Below, piece after piece: positions 1-7,197 of a DNA stretch of 9,936 bases. Position 1 is the first letter of the stretch. The number at the start of each line of letters is the position of its first letter. The notes below the pieces were generated by a model. That model was not told the origin of the DNA. It did not search any database and saw only the letters and a list, made by a program, of their open reading frames with translations. Made by a program: the position numbers and the translations under genes. Source of the stretch: an uncultured bacterium (GTDB taxonomy: Bacteria > CALINM01); the NCBI GenBank assembly GCA_938045315.1, contig CALINM010000057.1:1-9936 (forward strand). Direction: 5' to 3'.

Positions 1-120
1 TATTTTTCCAAAAAAATTAAGTTTGTTCTGATAAATTGAAAAATTTTTATCATAATATTTTAGTACGGCATATTTATGGCAATAAAATTAAAACTAAATT
101 TTAAAAGGAGGAGAAGGGGA

Positions 121-1313
121 ATGAAAAAATTGATTTTAACCCTATTTATCTCATTAATGATGATTTCAATGTCAAATGCAGCTGATAAGATGGTATTTGG
201 AGCTGCTCTTTCATTGACTGGTAAGTTAGCAAAAGAGGGGAATTTAGTAAAAGATGTATATGAACTTTGGAAAGAAGAAGTTAACAAAAAAGGTGGCATT
301 AATGTGGGAGGTAAAAAATATTTAGTTGATATTAAGTATTATGATGATGAAAGTGACCCAAATAGAGGAGCAAAGCTTGTAGAGAAGTTAATTACAGAGG
401 ACAAAATTAAATTAATTCTTGGACCTTACGGTAGTGAATCAGTTTTTGCTACTTCTGCTATAATTGAAAAATATGGTGCTATTATGGTTCAGGGTGGTGC
501 TGCAGCTGATAAGCTGTACAAAAGGGGGTTTAAAAACCTTTTTGGTACTTACACTGTTGCTACAGAATATATGGATGACATCCTGAAAATGTTAAAAGAT
601 AAAAACCCTAGCCTTACTACTGTAGCAATTGTGTACTCAAACGACCTCTTTTCAGCTCAAGTTGCACAGGGTGCAAAAGCATCTGCTCAAAAATATGGTT
701 ACAATGTTGTTCTTTTTCAAGATTATCCAAAGGGAACACAAGATCTTTCAACTGTAATTGCTCAGATTAAAGGTAAAAATCCCGATATAATTGTAGGTTG
801 TGGGCATTTTCAGGACACGATTGTTATTGTAAAGCAGTGCAAAGATTATAAAGTTAATCCAAAGGCATTAGCATTTTCCGTAGGTCCAACACTACCCGAC
901 TTCGTAGATTCTCTCAAAGGTGATTCTGAATATGTTTTTGGTTCCGCTCAGTGGACAAAAAGTTTAAATTACAAAGATCCTGTTTCTGGCAGCAATACAG
1001 AATTTGTAAAGTTATATAGGGCAAAATATAAGGAAGATCCAAATTATCACTCAGCAGGTGGGGCAGCAGCAGCAGTTATATTCCAGAGGGCTATAGAAAA
1101 AGCTGGTACTTTTACAGATATTGCAAAAATCAGAGAGGCACTGGCAAACTATGATGAGGAAACGCTTTTTGGAAGAATAAAGTTTGATAACACAGAAAGG
1201 TAATTGGTAAGGGTATGGCTGTAATTCAAATATTAAAAGGTACACAGGTAACAGTTTTTCCTGAAGCTGTAGCAGAGGGAAAAATGGTTTATCCAAAACC
1301 GGCATGGAAGTAA
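121..1313 (+). pseudogene. livK: Liv-type ABC transporter substrate-binding protein, frameshifted near the C-terminus
   Basis: Periplasmic type I substrate-binding protein that would deliver branched-chain amino acids or a related ligand to the LivHM permease. The start at 121 is preferred over an in-frame ATG at 76 because AGGAGG (106-111) precedes it and a signal peptide begins there: MKK, a hydrophobic stretch, then a likely cut after SNA at residue 20. There is no lipobox Cys, so it is probably soluble. The body reads openly for 360 codons and contains family-like stretches such as YYDDESDP and ILGPYGS. The frame ends at TAA 1201-1203 just after FGRIKFD. One frame over, from 1203 to 1313, lies the expected C-terminal tail of 36 residues (IGKGMAVIQI to VYPKPAWK). 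One missing base near 1198-1202 explains both. It could be a real mutation or a sequencing error; the truncated product might still fold. An upstream TTGAAA (36-41), 17 bases, TTTAGT (59-64) is a weak promoter candidate. Confidence 0.85.
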
Positions 1314-1326
1314 AAATATAAAAAAT

Positions 1327-1341
1327 GGGGGATTCTCCCCC
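1327..1341 (+). promoter_or_regulatory. GC-rich stem-loop between livK and livH
   Basis: GGGGGA (1327-1332) pairs perfectly with TCCCCC (1336-1341) around a TTC loop, in an otherwise AT-rich gap. No run of T follows, so it is not a classic intrinsic terminator. Its place between binding protein and permease suggests partial attenuation or 3' end protection that keeps the binding protein more abundant, as in other binding-protein operons. That role is inference. Confidence 0.5.
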
Positions 1342-1372
1342 CTTAACTTCTTAATAATAGGGGAGCTTTGTA

Positions 1373-2248
1373 ATGATATTGCAGATTTTAGTTAATGGTG
1401 TATTATTAGGTGGTTTTTATGCTCTTATTGGAGTTGGATTTTCACCTGTCTGGGGTGTTACCAATATTATAAATCTAGCTCATGGTGCAATAGCACTCCT
1501 TGGTTCATATATTACTTATTATATGTTTCAAAATCTTCATTTGGATCCATTCTTAACGTTACCTGTAAGTTTTGTTTGTCTTTATATTTTTGGTTACCCT
1601 GTTCAAAGATATTTGATGAATATGGTGGTTAAAGCTCAGATATTCATGCTTCTGATATTAACATTCGGGCTGGAGATATTTTTAGTTAATTTTATGACTA
1701 CTTTTTTTTCCGCCGATTTCAGGTCAGTTACACCTGAATATGCAGGAAAAAGTATTGAAATTGCTGGTGTAGTTATACCTTATATAAGATTAGCAGTTTT
1801 TGCTATTTGTATGGTTGTTACTGCCATAATGGGATTTTTTCTTGAAAAAACGTGGACAGGCAAAGCAATAAGGGCTACATCTTTAGACCTTGAAGCTGCT
1901 ATGATGACAGGTATTAGCCCAAAAAAAATATATTCTATAACATTTACATCAGGCTCAGCTTTAGCAGGGCTTTCCGGTAGTCTTCTTTCATTAACACAGG
2001 CTTTTTCACCTAATATTGCAGGAGGTCTAGCTTTAAGGGCTTTTATTGTTGCCATATTAGGTGGGTTGGGACGTGTTGAAGGTGCATTTTTAGGTGGTTT
2101 ACTATTGGGAGTTATTGAAACGCTTAGTGCATTTTATATAGGTGAAAGCTATAAGAATGCTATTGCCTTTGGATTAATGGTATTTATGTTAATCGTAAAA
2201 CCATCAGGTCTTTTAGGCAGAAAATATTATGCGGAGGTTAAACATTGA
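1373..2248 (+). CDS. livH: Liv-type ABC transporter permease LivH
   Basis: Inner-membrane permease subunit, 291 residues, the usual length for LivH. It is strongly hydrophobic throughout, with the family stretch WGVTNIINLAHG (residues 27-38) near the N-terminus and the conserved late segment AILGGLGRVEGAFLGG. It would pair with LivM to form the channel energised by LivG and LivF. The start at 1373 is supported by AGGGGAG at 1359-1365. The stop overlaps the TTG start of livM by two bases, implying translational coupling. Prolines at residues 25 (GFSPVWG) and 76 (GYPVQRY) sit where, from memory of the family, leucine is usual; both are CCT and could each be one T-to-C change from CTT. The frame is open, but function is uncertain because the operon's livF is broken. 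Confidence 0.93.
   Translation: MILQILVNGVLLGGFYALIGVGFSPVWGVTNIINLAHGAIALLGSYITYYMFQNLHLDPFLTLPVSFVCLYIFGYPVQRYLMNMVVKAQIFMLLILTFGLEIFLVNFMTTFFSADFRSVTPEYAGKSIEIAGVVIPYIRLAVFAICMVVTAIMGFFLEKTWTGKAIRATSLDLEAAMMTGISPKKIYSITFTSGSALAGLSGSLLSLTQAFSPNIAGGLALRAFIVAILGGLGRVEGAFLGGLLLGVIETLSAFYIGESYKNAIAFGLMVFMLIVKPSGLLGRKYYAEVKH
2233..2237 (+). promoter_or_regulatory. Ribosome binding site that fixes the TTG start of livM
   Basis: GGAGG, within GCGGAGGT (2231-2238), lies seven bases before TTG at 2245 and inside the end of livH. No ATG lies between it and the first conserved hydrophobic segment of LivM, so it supports a TTG start. Confidence 0.7.
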
Positions 2249-3204
2249 TTAATAAAAAGTTAATTTTATTTATTGTCTTTGTAATTGTTTTGACTGCCCT
2301 TCCTTTTGTTATAAGTGGTTACTGGTTAAGGGTTTTAACTCAAACATTTCTCTTTGGTGCAATAGCAACGGGAAGTAATATTATAATTGGTTTTACCGGT
2401 TATCCTGCTTTTGGCAATATAGCTTTTTTTGGAATTGGTGCTTATGTTACTGGCGTGTTAACGACTAAATATAACATGCCCTTTTTTTATACGTTACCTT
2501 TCTGTGCAATTTCGGGAATTATAGTTGCTTCTTTATTGGGTATTCCTATTTTGAGACTTAAAGGGCATTATTTTGCTATTGCAACAGTGGGTGTAATGGA
2601 GACTATTAAAGAACTTGTAGATAATATGACTGAGCTTACAGGTGGTGGTCCTGGACTTACACTTCCCATAATGCAGGGGGAACCAGAGTATATTTACAAG
2701 TTTTTCTATTTTATTATGCCTGGTGTTATGCTTTTTTCTCTGTTAATTTTATTTATAGTATCAAAAATAAAACAGGGTTATGCACTTCGTGCAATAAGGG
2801 TTGATGAAGATGCAGCAAGCGTTATGGGAATAAATACACCAGTTTACAAAACCTTTGCTTGGGCTGTTTCTGCTGCACTTGTTGGAATTACAGGTGGCGT
2901 TTATGCATACTGGTTAAGTTATATCGATCCTCATACTGTATTTGGTGGGACATACCCTGTAAAAATGTTTGCTATGATTCTACTTGGTGGTGGTACAACG
3001 GTCATTGGACCAATGTTAGGTGCATTTATTCTGGAACTTATATCTGAAATCGTATGGAGTAAATTCATTGCAATCCATGGTATGGTGTTGGGATTGTTGA
3101 TTATTTTTATTATATTGTTTTTGCCAAAGGGATTATTTGAAACTTTTAAAGGTGGGTTTTCTTTTAAAAAACTCTTTAACAATCTAAAAGAAAATAGACT
3201 ATAA
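2245..3204 (+). CDS. livM: Liv-type ABC transporter permease LivM
   Basis: Second inner-membrane permease of the branched-chain amino acid type transporter, 319 residues, a normal length. Recognised by the LivM-like stretches GFTGYPAFGNIAFFGIGAY near residue 50, the GHYFAIATVG segment, and the C-terminal ILLGGGTTVIGPMLGA and FLPKGLFE. It starts with TTG at 2245, overlapping the livH stop (TGA 2246-2248) and placed seven bases after a strong GGAGG. It is followed 11 bases later by livG. The frame shows no lesion. Substrate cannot be read from the sequence; hydrophobic amino acids, amides, urea or aromatic compounds are all handled by this family. Confidence 0.93.
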   Translation: MINKKLILFIVFVIVLTALPFVISGYWLRVLTQTFLFGAIATGSNIIIGFTGYPAFGNIAFFGIGAYVTGVLTTKYNMPFFYTLPFCAISGIIVASLLGIPILRLKGHYFAIATVGVMETIKELVDNMTELTGGGPGLTLPIMQGEPEYIYKFFYFIMPGVMLFSLLILFIVSKIKQGYALRAIRVDEDAASVMGINTPVYKTFAWAVSAALVGITGGVYAYWLSYIDPHTVFGGTYPVKMFAMILLGGGTTVIGPMLGAFILELISEIVWSKFIAIHGMVLGLLIIFIILFLPKGLFETFKGGFSFKKLFNNLKENRL

Positions 3205-3215
3205 AAGGATGAAAG

Positions 3216-3953
3216 ATGGTTATATTAGAGGCTAAAAATGTTGCAAAAAGTTATGGTGGGTTAAAGGTTTTAACAGATGTTAATTTTGAAGTAAATAAAG
3301 GTGAAATTGTAGGTATAATTGGTCCAAACGGTGCAGGAAAAACCACATTTATGAATTTGATTTCCCGATTAACATCAATTACAGGCGGTATTATAACATA
3401 TAAGGGTGAAATTATAAATGACAAGAAACCCCATGAAATTGCAAGAATGGGAATTGCAAGAACTTTTCAAGTAGTTAAACCATTTGGAGGACTAACTGTC
3501 CTTGAAAATGTTATGGTAGGTGCTTTTTACGGAAAAAATAATGCTAAGTCTAAAAAAGAAGCTATATCTATAGCAGAAGAAGCACTGCAAATAGTTGGGT
3601 TGATAGATGTTAGGGATAAAGATCCGAGGGTCCTACCACTGGCGAAAAGAAAAAAATTGGAGGTTGCCAGAGCTTTAGCTATGGGACCTGAGCTTCTACT
3701 TTTAGATGAAGTCATGGCTGGGCTTAGTGTTAAAGAGTTAGATGAAATGATGACTGAAATAATCAAACTAAAGCAAAAGGGTATTACCATCATTGCTATA
3801 GAACATGTTATGAAAGCAATAATGGGTATTTCTGATAGAATTGTCGTTTTACATTTGGGCAAAAAGATTGCAGAGGGCAAACCTGAAGAAATAGTAAAAA
3901 ATCAAGATGTTATTGAAGCCTATCTGGGCAGTAAATATGCAAAAAAGGAGTAA
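3216..3953 (+). CDS. livG: Liv-type ABC transporter ATPase LivG
   Basis: Cytoplasmic ATPase of 245 residues that drives LivHM. Visible in order: Walker A GPNGAGKTT (36-44), Q-loop RTFQ (Gln85), a signature-region sequence LPLAKRKKLE (140-149), Walker B LLLLDE (160-165) and the H-loop His197 in AIEHVM. The usual LSGGQ is absent; a degenerate signature of this sort is, from memory, seen in a subset of Liv-type ATPases and is not necessarily damage. AAAGGA at 3204-3209 precedes the ATG at 3216. livF begins three bases after the livG stop. LivG normally works with LivF as a heterodimer, and LivF is broken here, so LivG may have lost its partner unless another LivF is supplied from elsewhere in the genome. 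Confidence 0.95.
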   Translation: MVILEAKNVAKSYGGLKVLTDVNFEVNKGEIVGIIGPNGAGKTTFMNLISRLTSITGGIITYKGEIINDKKPHEIARMGIARTFQVVKPFGGLTVLENVMVGAFYGKNNAKSKKEAISIAEEALQIVGLIDVRDKDPRVLPLAKRKKLEVARALAMGPELLLLDEVMAGLSVKELDEMMTEIIKLKQKGITIIAIEHVMKAIMGISDRIVVLHLGKKIAEGKPEEIVKNQDVIEAYLGSKYAKKE

Positions 3954-3956
3954 TTA

Positions 3957-4524
3957 ATGAGCCTTCTTGAAGTTAAAAATTTAAATACAGGATATGGTGA
4001 TTTACAAATACTTAGGAATGTATCAATAAATGTAGAAGAAGGGGAGATTGTGGATCTACTTGGTTCTAATGGTGCTGGAAAATCGACTTTAATGAGGACA
4101 TTGGTAGGTTTAAACAGAATATGGAGTGGGGAAGTGATATTTATTTAATGGTGTAAAACTGACGGATGCAACTTCAGATAAAATTGTAAAATCTGGTATC
4201 AGTATTGTTCCCGAGGGTAGAAGGCTTTTTGCCGGTATGACAGTAACAGAAAATTTGTATATGGGAGCGTTTGCAAATAGGAAAAATATACAGGAGAGGA
4301 TTGAAAAGATATTCCAAATATTCCCTCGACTATTTGAGAGAAAAGATTATCTTGATATAAACAAAAGCGGTGTAAGTATTTTGATAGTAGAACAGGATGT
4401 GCAGATGGTGCTGGAAATGTCTCAAAGAGCATTTGTTATGGAAGTTGGTTCTATAACACTCTCAGGCAAGTCTTCTGAGTTGATTAATGATCCCAAAATA
4501 AAATAAGCTTATTTAGGTATTTAA
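3957..4524 (+). pseudogene. livF: Liv-type ABC transporter ATPase LivF, multiply broken
   Basis: Remains of the second Liv ATPase. It starts at ATG 3957 after AAGGAG (3945-3950) and shows an intact Walker A, GSNGAGKST (36-44). Three lesions follow. (1) ATTT at 4143-4146 duplicates ATTT at 4139-4142 and shifts the frame, giving TAA at 4146. (2) From 4147 the proper frame resumes (NGVKLTDATSDKIV, then IVPEGRRLFAG, then FPRLFERKD), but it jumps near 4345-4362 straight to NKSGVSILIVEQD. About 50 codons are missing, including the LSGGEQQ signature and the Walker B region. (3) TAA at 4504 precedes AYLGI and a second TAA (4522-4524), the usual LivF ending, so it looks like a nonsense change. Aspartate at residue 33 (GEIVDLLG), where alanine is usual, may be a fourth hit. 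No product could hydrolyse ATP normally. Confidence 0.93.
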
Positions 4525-4533
4525 AGTTTTCTA

Positions 4534-4563
4534 TTGCTCACAGACTTTATAACAAAGTATAAT
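4534..4563 (+). promoter_or_regulatory. Sigma-70-type promoter for the slipin operon
   Basis: TTGCTC (4534-4539), an 18-base spacer, then a perfect TATAAT (4558-4563). Transcription would begin near 4570, just ahead of the AGGGGGGTG ribosome binding site (4575-4583) and the ATG at 4586. It lies in the first non-coding gap after the dead livF, so the downstream genes have their own start. The -35 box is weak. Confidence 0.5.
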
Positions 4564-4585
4564 TAGAAAAAAAAAGGGGGGTGCC

Positions 4586-5353
4586 ATGATATTTTTAGCA
4601 GTTTTAATATTTTTATTTATAATCATTATTGGCAGCATGATACGTATTGTCCCGGAATATGAAAGAGGAGTAGTTTTTAGACTGGGTAGGTGCATAGGGA
4701 GTAAGGGCCCGGGAATCATATTTCTTCTCCCTTTAGGAATAGATAAAATGGTAAAGATAAGCTTGAGAACTGTAACTCTCGATGTGCCAGCACAGGATGT
4801 TATAACAAAAGATAATGTATCTGTAAAAGTTAATGCTGTTGTATATTTTAGAGTTATAGATCCCACCAAAGCGGTTATAAGTGTTGAAAACTTTTTTTAT
4901 GCCACATCTCAGTTAGCTCAAACAACATTACGAAGTGTCTGTGGACAAGCAGAACTTGATAAACTTCTTTCTGAAAGGGATAAAATAAACGAAGAACTTC
5001 AGGAGATACTTGATAAACATACAGAACCATGGGGCGTAAAAGTTAGCAATGTGGAGTTGAAACAAATAGATTTACCCCAGGAAATGCAAAGAGCTATGGC
5101 ACGTCAGGCTGAAGCAGAGAGGGAAAGGAGAGCAAAAATTATTAATGCAGAAGGAGAGCTTCAAGCTGCAAATACGTTATCTGAGGCTTCTAGAATCATG
5201 GCTTCAAATCCAATTACTTTGCAATTAAGATATCTACAAACACTTGCAGAGATTTCTACAGAAAATAGCTCTACTATTGTATTTCCTATTCCTATTGAGC
5301 TGTTTAGATCGTTTATCCAGTCTGATGATAAGAAAACCGGCAATCCTTCTTAA
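4586..5353 (+). CDS. Slipin, SPFH/Band 7 family membrane protein
   Basis: Stomatin-like bacterial slipin of 255 residues, predicted to form membrane-anchored oligomers with a cytoplasmic or membrane-apposed SPFH ring. It begins with a hydrophobic anchor (about residues 1-20), then [15 protein letters not shown], the [21 protein letters not shown] strand region, [34 protein letters not shown] and a charged, probably coiled-coil stretch [14 protein letters not shown]. It ends with [15 protein letters not shown]. All of these are classic slipin segments and the length is normal. Bacterial slipins are usually encoded next to an NfeD-type protein; none is present here, as livF lies upstream and a transporter downstream. 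A strong G-rich ribosome binding site precedes the ATG. The stop overlaps the next start (TAATG). Confidence 0.93.
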   Translation: MIFLAVLIFLFIIIIGSMIRIVPEYERGVVFRLGRCIGSKGPGIIFLLPLGIDKMVKISLRTVTLDVPAQDVITKDNVSVKVNAVVYFRVIDPTKAVISVENFFYATSQLAQTTLRSVCGQAELDKLLSERDKINEELQEILDKHTEPWGVKVSNVELKQIDLPQEMQRAMARQAEAERERRAKIINAEGELQAANTLSEASRIMASNPITLQLRYLQTLAEISTENSSTIVFPIPIELFRSFIQSDDKKTGNPS

Positions 5354-6201
5354 TGAAGAGTTATTTATATACGAGTTTTGCTTTTATAATTTGGAGTTCA
5401 TGGGTCATACCCGTTAGATATTTAGAGGTAAGTGCTTATACATTAAGCTTTTACCTCTGTTTATTTTCTTCTTTTATCTGGGGAATATACAATTTCGCAA
5501 AAAAGAGAAGCTTACTTTTAAAAAAAAAGGAGTTATTTTTTTTGATTATATTGTCTTCACTTTTTGTAGGTAATCTTATAACTTATTTATTGTCCTTACA
5601 GCTTACTTCATCTTCCATAGCAGTGTTAACCCATTATACAGCTCCAATTTTTGTTGCCATTCTTGCACCATTGATTTTAAAGGAAAAAATTACTGGAACT
5701 GTAGTTTTAGCTTTAACCATTGCATTTTTCGGATTTCTTATAATCTTTGGAAAAACTAATTTTTCATTTTCTTTCAATAAAGGTGCTTTTTTTGGGCTTT
5801 TATCAGGTCTTTTTTATGGGTTGAGTGTTATTACTGCAAGAAAGATTCTTAAGAGTTTGAATAGTGAAACATTAATATTCTATCAAAATGTATTTAGTAG
5901 TATTTTGTTGCTCATTTTTTTATCAAAAATAGACTTAACTTTTCAAACAAAACTTTATATTAAGATGTTTCTTTTAGCTTTTCTGTATTCAGGAGTGGCA
6001 TCCTATCTTTATTTATATGGCTTACATCATTTAGGTGGCATTAGAACCTCAATTATTGGTTATTTTGAACCCTTAGGAACAATATTCTGGGGATGGTTTT
6101 TATTTAAAGAAACTTTAACAATAAAAATAGTTATCGGTGGTTTTTTAATACTTTTTTCAGGATATCTAATTACAAAGTATGATAGAATAGCAATTGATTA
6201 G
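5353..6201 (+). CDS. EamA/DMT-family transporter
   Basis: Integral membrane protein of 282 residues, typical of the ten-helix drug/metabolite transporter superfamily with two EamA halves. The first half ends around the recognisable THYTAPIFVAILAPLILKEKIT, and the second has GLFYGLSVITARK and a matching YFEPLGTIFWGWFLFKETLT; repetition of the P-x-x-LKE/FKE motif marks the internal duplication. Substrates in this family range from amino acids to nucleosides and cannot be told here. The ATG at 5353 shares one base with the slipin stop and has no Shine-Dalgarno of its own, so it probably depends on translation of the slipin gene. The frame is intact. Confidence 0.9.
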   Translation: MKSYLYTSFAFIIWSSWVIPVRYLEVSAYTLSFYLCLFSSFIWGIYNFAKKRSLLLKKKELFFLIILSSLFVGNLITYLLSLQLTSSSIAVLTHYTAPIFVAILAPLILKEKITGTVVLALTIAFFGFLIIFGKTNFSFSFNKGAFFGLLSGLFYGLSVITARKILKSLNSETLIFYQNVFSSILLLIFLSKIDLTFQTKLYIKMFLLAFLYSGVASYLYLYGLHHLGGIRTSIIGYFEPLGTIFWGWFLFKETLTIKIVIGGFLILFSGYLITKYDRIAID

Positions 6202-6205
6202 TAAT

Positions 6206-6775
6206 ATGGAGAGTTTTCTCACATCCTTTCTTATGGTTTTTGCAGCAGAGATGGGGGATAAAACGCAGTTTCTTGTGTTTTCTCTGGCTCTTAAATATGG
6301 TGGATTACCAGTTTTTTTTGGTGCCTCTTCCGCTTTTGCGATACTGAATGGGCCCGGTATTTATATTGGTAGTTTGGTATCAAGTTTTTTATCAGACAAA
6401 CTAATTGGAATAATTTCTTCATCAGTTTTTTTAATTTACGGGATTTATATGTTTTTTAATAAAGATAATGTTATTAACGAAGGTTCAGGTTCGGGAAAAA
6501 ATGGTTTTTTTGTATCCTTTGCAACAATATTTTTAGGGGAACTGGGAGATAAAACGCAGGTTTGTTCATTAGTTTTAGGGGCAAAATTTAAATCCTTTGG
6601 AACGGTTTTTTCAGGATGCTTTTTAGCATTAATTATTGCTACCTTTGTTGGGGTTTTTGTAGGTAGTAAAATCCAGAGGTTGCTACCTAAGGTTCCTTTT
6701 AAGAAAATTGCTGGATTAATAATGATTTTAACGGGGCTGTTAGGGATTTTTAGTATTTTTTTCTATAATATTTAA
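6206..6775 (+). CDS. GDT1/UPF0016 (TMEM165-type) cation transporter
   Basis: Small membrane protein of 189 residues with the two signature motifs of the UPF0016/GDT1 family, EMGDKTQ (residues 15-21) and ELGDKTQ (112-118), each at the start of a three-helix repeat. Characterised members move Mn2+ or Ca2+ out of the cytosol (for example the MneA manganese exporters), so cation export is the likely role. The ATG at 6206 is four bases after the transporter stop; a TTG at 6194 in the same frame is an alternative start overlapping it. Neither has a good ribosome binding site, so coupling to upstream translation is likely. The last 36 bases overlap the 3' end of the receiver gene on the other strand. 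Confidence 0.9.
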   Translation: MESFLTSFLMVFAAEMGDKTQFLVFSLALKYGGLPVFFGASSAFAILNGPGIYIGSLVSSFLSDKLIGIISSSVFLIYGIYMFFNKDNVINEGSGSGKNGFFVSFATIFLGELGDKTQVCSLVLGAKFKSFGTVFSGCFLALIIATFVGVFVGSKIQRLLPKVPFKKIAGLIMILTGLLGIFSIFFYNI

Positions 6776-7102
6776 AATCTCAAAAATACTAAAGGGTTTT
6801 AGAAGAAAGGAGTTAGCGCCTGCTTCAAGAAAATATTTTGATGCTTCTTCCAAGGAACTAATGCCAATTATTAAAAGTTGAGGGTATAGGTGTCTTATAT
6901 TTTTTACAAATTCTGCTCCATTTATACCGGGCATATCATAATCAATAATTAAAACTTCATAATTAAGTAATTCCTCATGTGAATAAATTAGGGATTGACA
7001 ATCACCTTGCTCTTTGACAACATAATCATTTATAGTAAAAAAATTATTTAAGAACTCTCTAATGATATGATTATCATCTATCACTAAAATACGTTTTTTC
7101 AT
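6740..7102 (-). CDS. Stand-alone CheY-like response regulator receiver protein
   Basis: Single receiver domain of 120 residues with no output domain. All key residues are present: acidic pair Asp9-Asp10 (VIDDN), phosphorylation site Asp54 (LIIDYDMPG), the switch Ser82 (IGISS) and Lys102 (LLKPF). It would be phosphorylated by a histidine kinase elsewhere and act through protein contacts or a phosphorelay. No kinase gene is seen nearby. The ATG at 7102 has no Shine-Dalgarno (aataatcccc precedes it), and a good promoter sits so close that transcription should begin at or next to the ATG, suggesting a leaderless message. Its 3' end overlaps the GDT1-type gene by 36 bases. The neighbouring XRE gene diverges from it. 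Confidence 0.93.
   Translation of the reverse strand: MKKRILVIDDNHIIREFLNNFFTINDYVVKEQGDCQSLIYSHEELLNYEVLIIDYDMPGINGAEFVKNIRHLYPQLLIIGISSLEEASKYFLEAGANSFLLKPFSIFEILNIIEKNTKNP
6749..6793. repeat. Perfect 12-bp inverted repeat at the convergent gene ends
   Basis: TTTAGTATTTTT (6749-6760) and AAAAATACTAAA (6782-6793) are exact reverse complements separated by 21 bases. The left arm lies within both overlapping coding ends; the right arm lies beyond the transporter stop and within the receiver gene. It may form a hairpin in transcripts from either strand and help termination or 3' end stability. The arms are AT-rich, with only two G/C positions each, and no clean U-run follows, so terminator function is uncertain. 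Confidence 0.45.
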
Positions 7103-7109
7103 GGGGATT

Positions 7110-7137
7110 ATTATAACACAATTTTTAGTTGTGTAAA
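7110..7137 (-). promoter_or_regulatory. Promoter of the receiver gene, giving a leaderless or near-leaderless transcript
   Basis: Read on the - strand: TTTACA (7137-7132), a 16-base spacer, then a perfect TATAAT (7115-7110). The expected start point, about seven bases on, is near 7103, directly against the ATG at 7102-7100. This fits the lack of a ribosome binding site. AT-rich sequence makes chance matches common, but both boxes are strong. Confidence 0.55.
7116..7134. promoter_or_regulatory. Operator-like inverted repeat between the receiver and XRE genes
   Basis: ACACAA (7116-7121) and TTGTGT (7129-7134) form a perfect dyad with a seven-base spacer, giving half-site centres 13 bases apart, slightly more than one helical turn. 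It fills the spacer of the receiver promoter and touches its -35 box, so a bound dimer would block it. The adjacent XRE regulator is the obvious candidate ligand, by position only. Confidence 0.45.
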
Positions 7138-7197
7138 TAAATTATGAACAACTTTCAATAAGTAGACTTTTTCAAAAAACTTTTTTAGAGTAATAAA

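Noticed and set aside
31-50. Palindrome-like AT stretch upstream of livK
   Set aside because: Only five terminal A/T pairs match and the composition makes this expected by chance.
76-120. Upstream ATG extending livK by 15 residues
   Set aside because: The extension is a basic, lysine/arginine-rich stretch that would bury the signal peptide, and it is encoded by the ribosome binding site region of the ATG at 121.
1195-1205. Programmed -1 frameshift in livK
   Set aside because: No X-XXY-YYZ slippery heptamer is visible at the shift, and there is no reason for this family to use one.
3527-3880. Open frame of 117 codons on the - strand
   Set aside because: It is antisense to livG, whose Walker A, Walker B and H-loop are all clear; no independent evidence for a gene.
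6776-6815. Intrinsic terminator after the GDT1-type gene
   Set aside because: The hairpin exists, but what follows is GGGTTTTAG rather than a clean T-run, so it is reported only as an inverted repeat.
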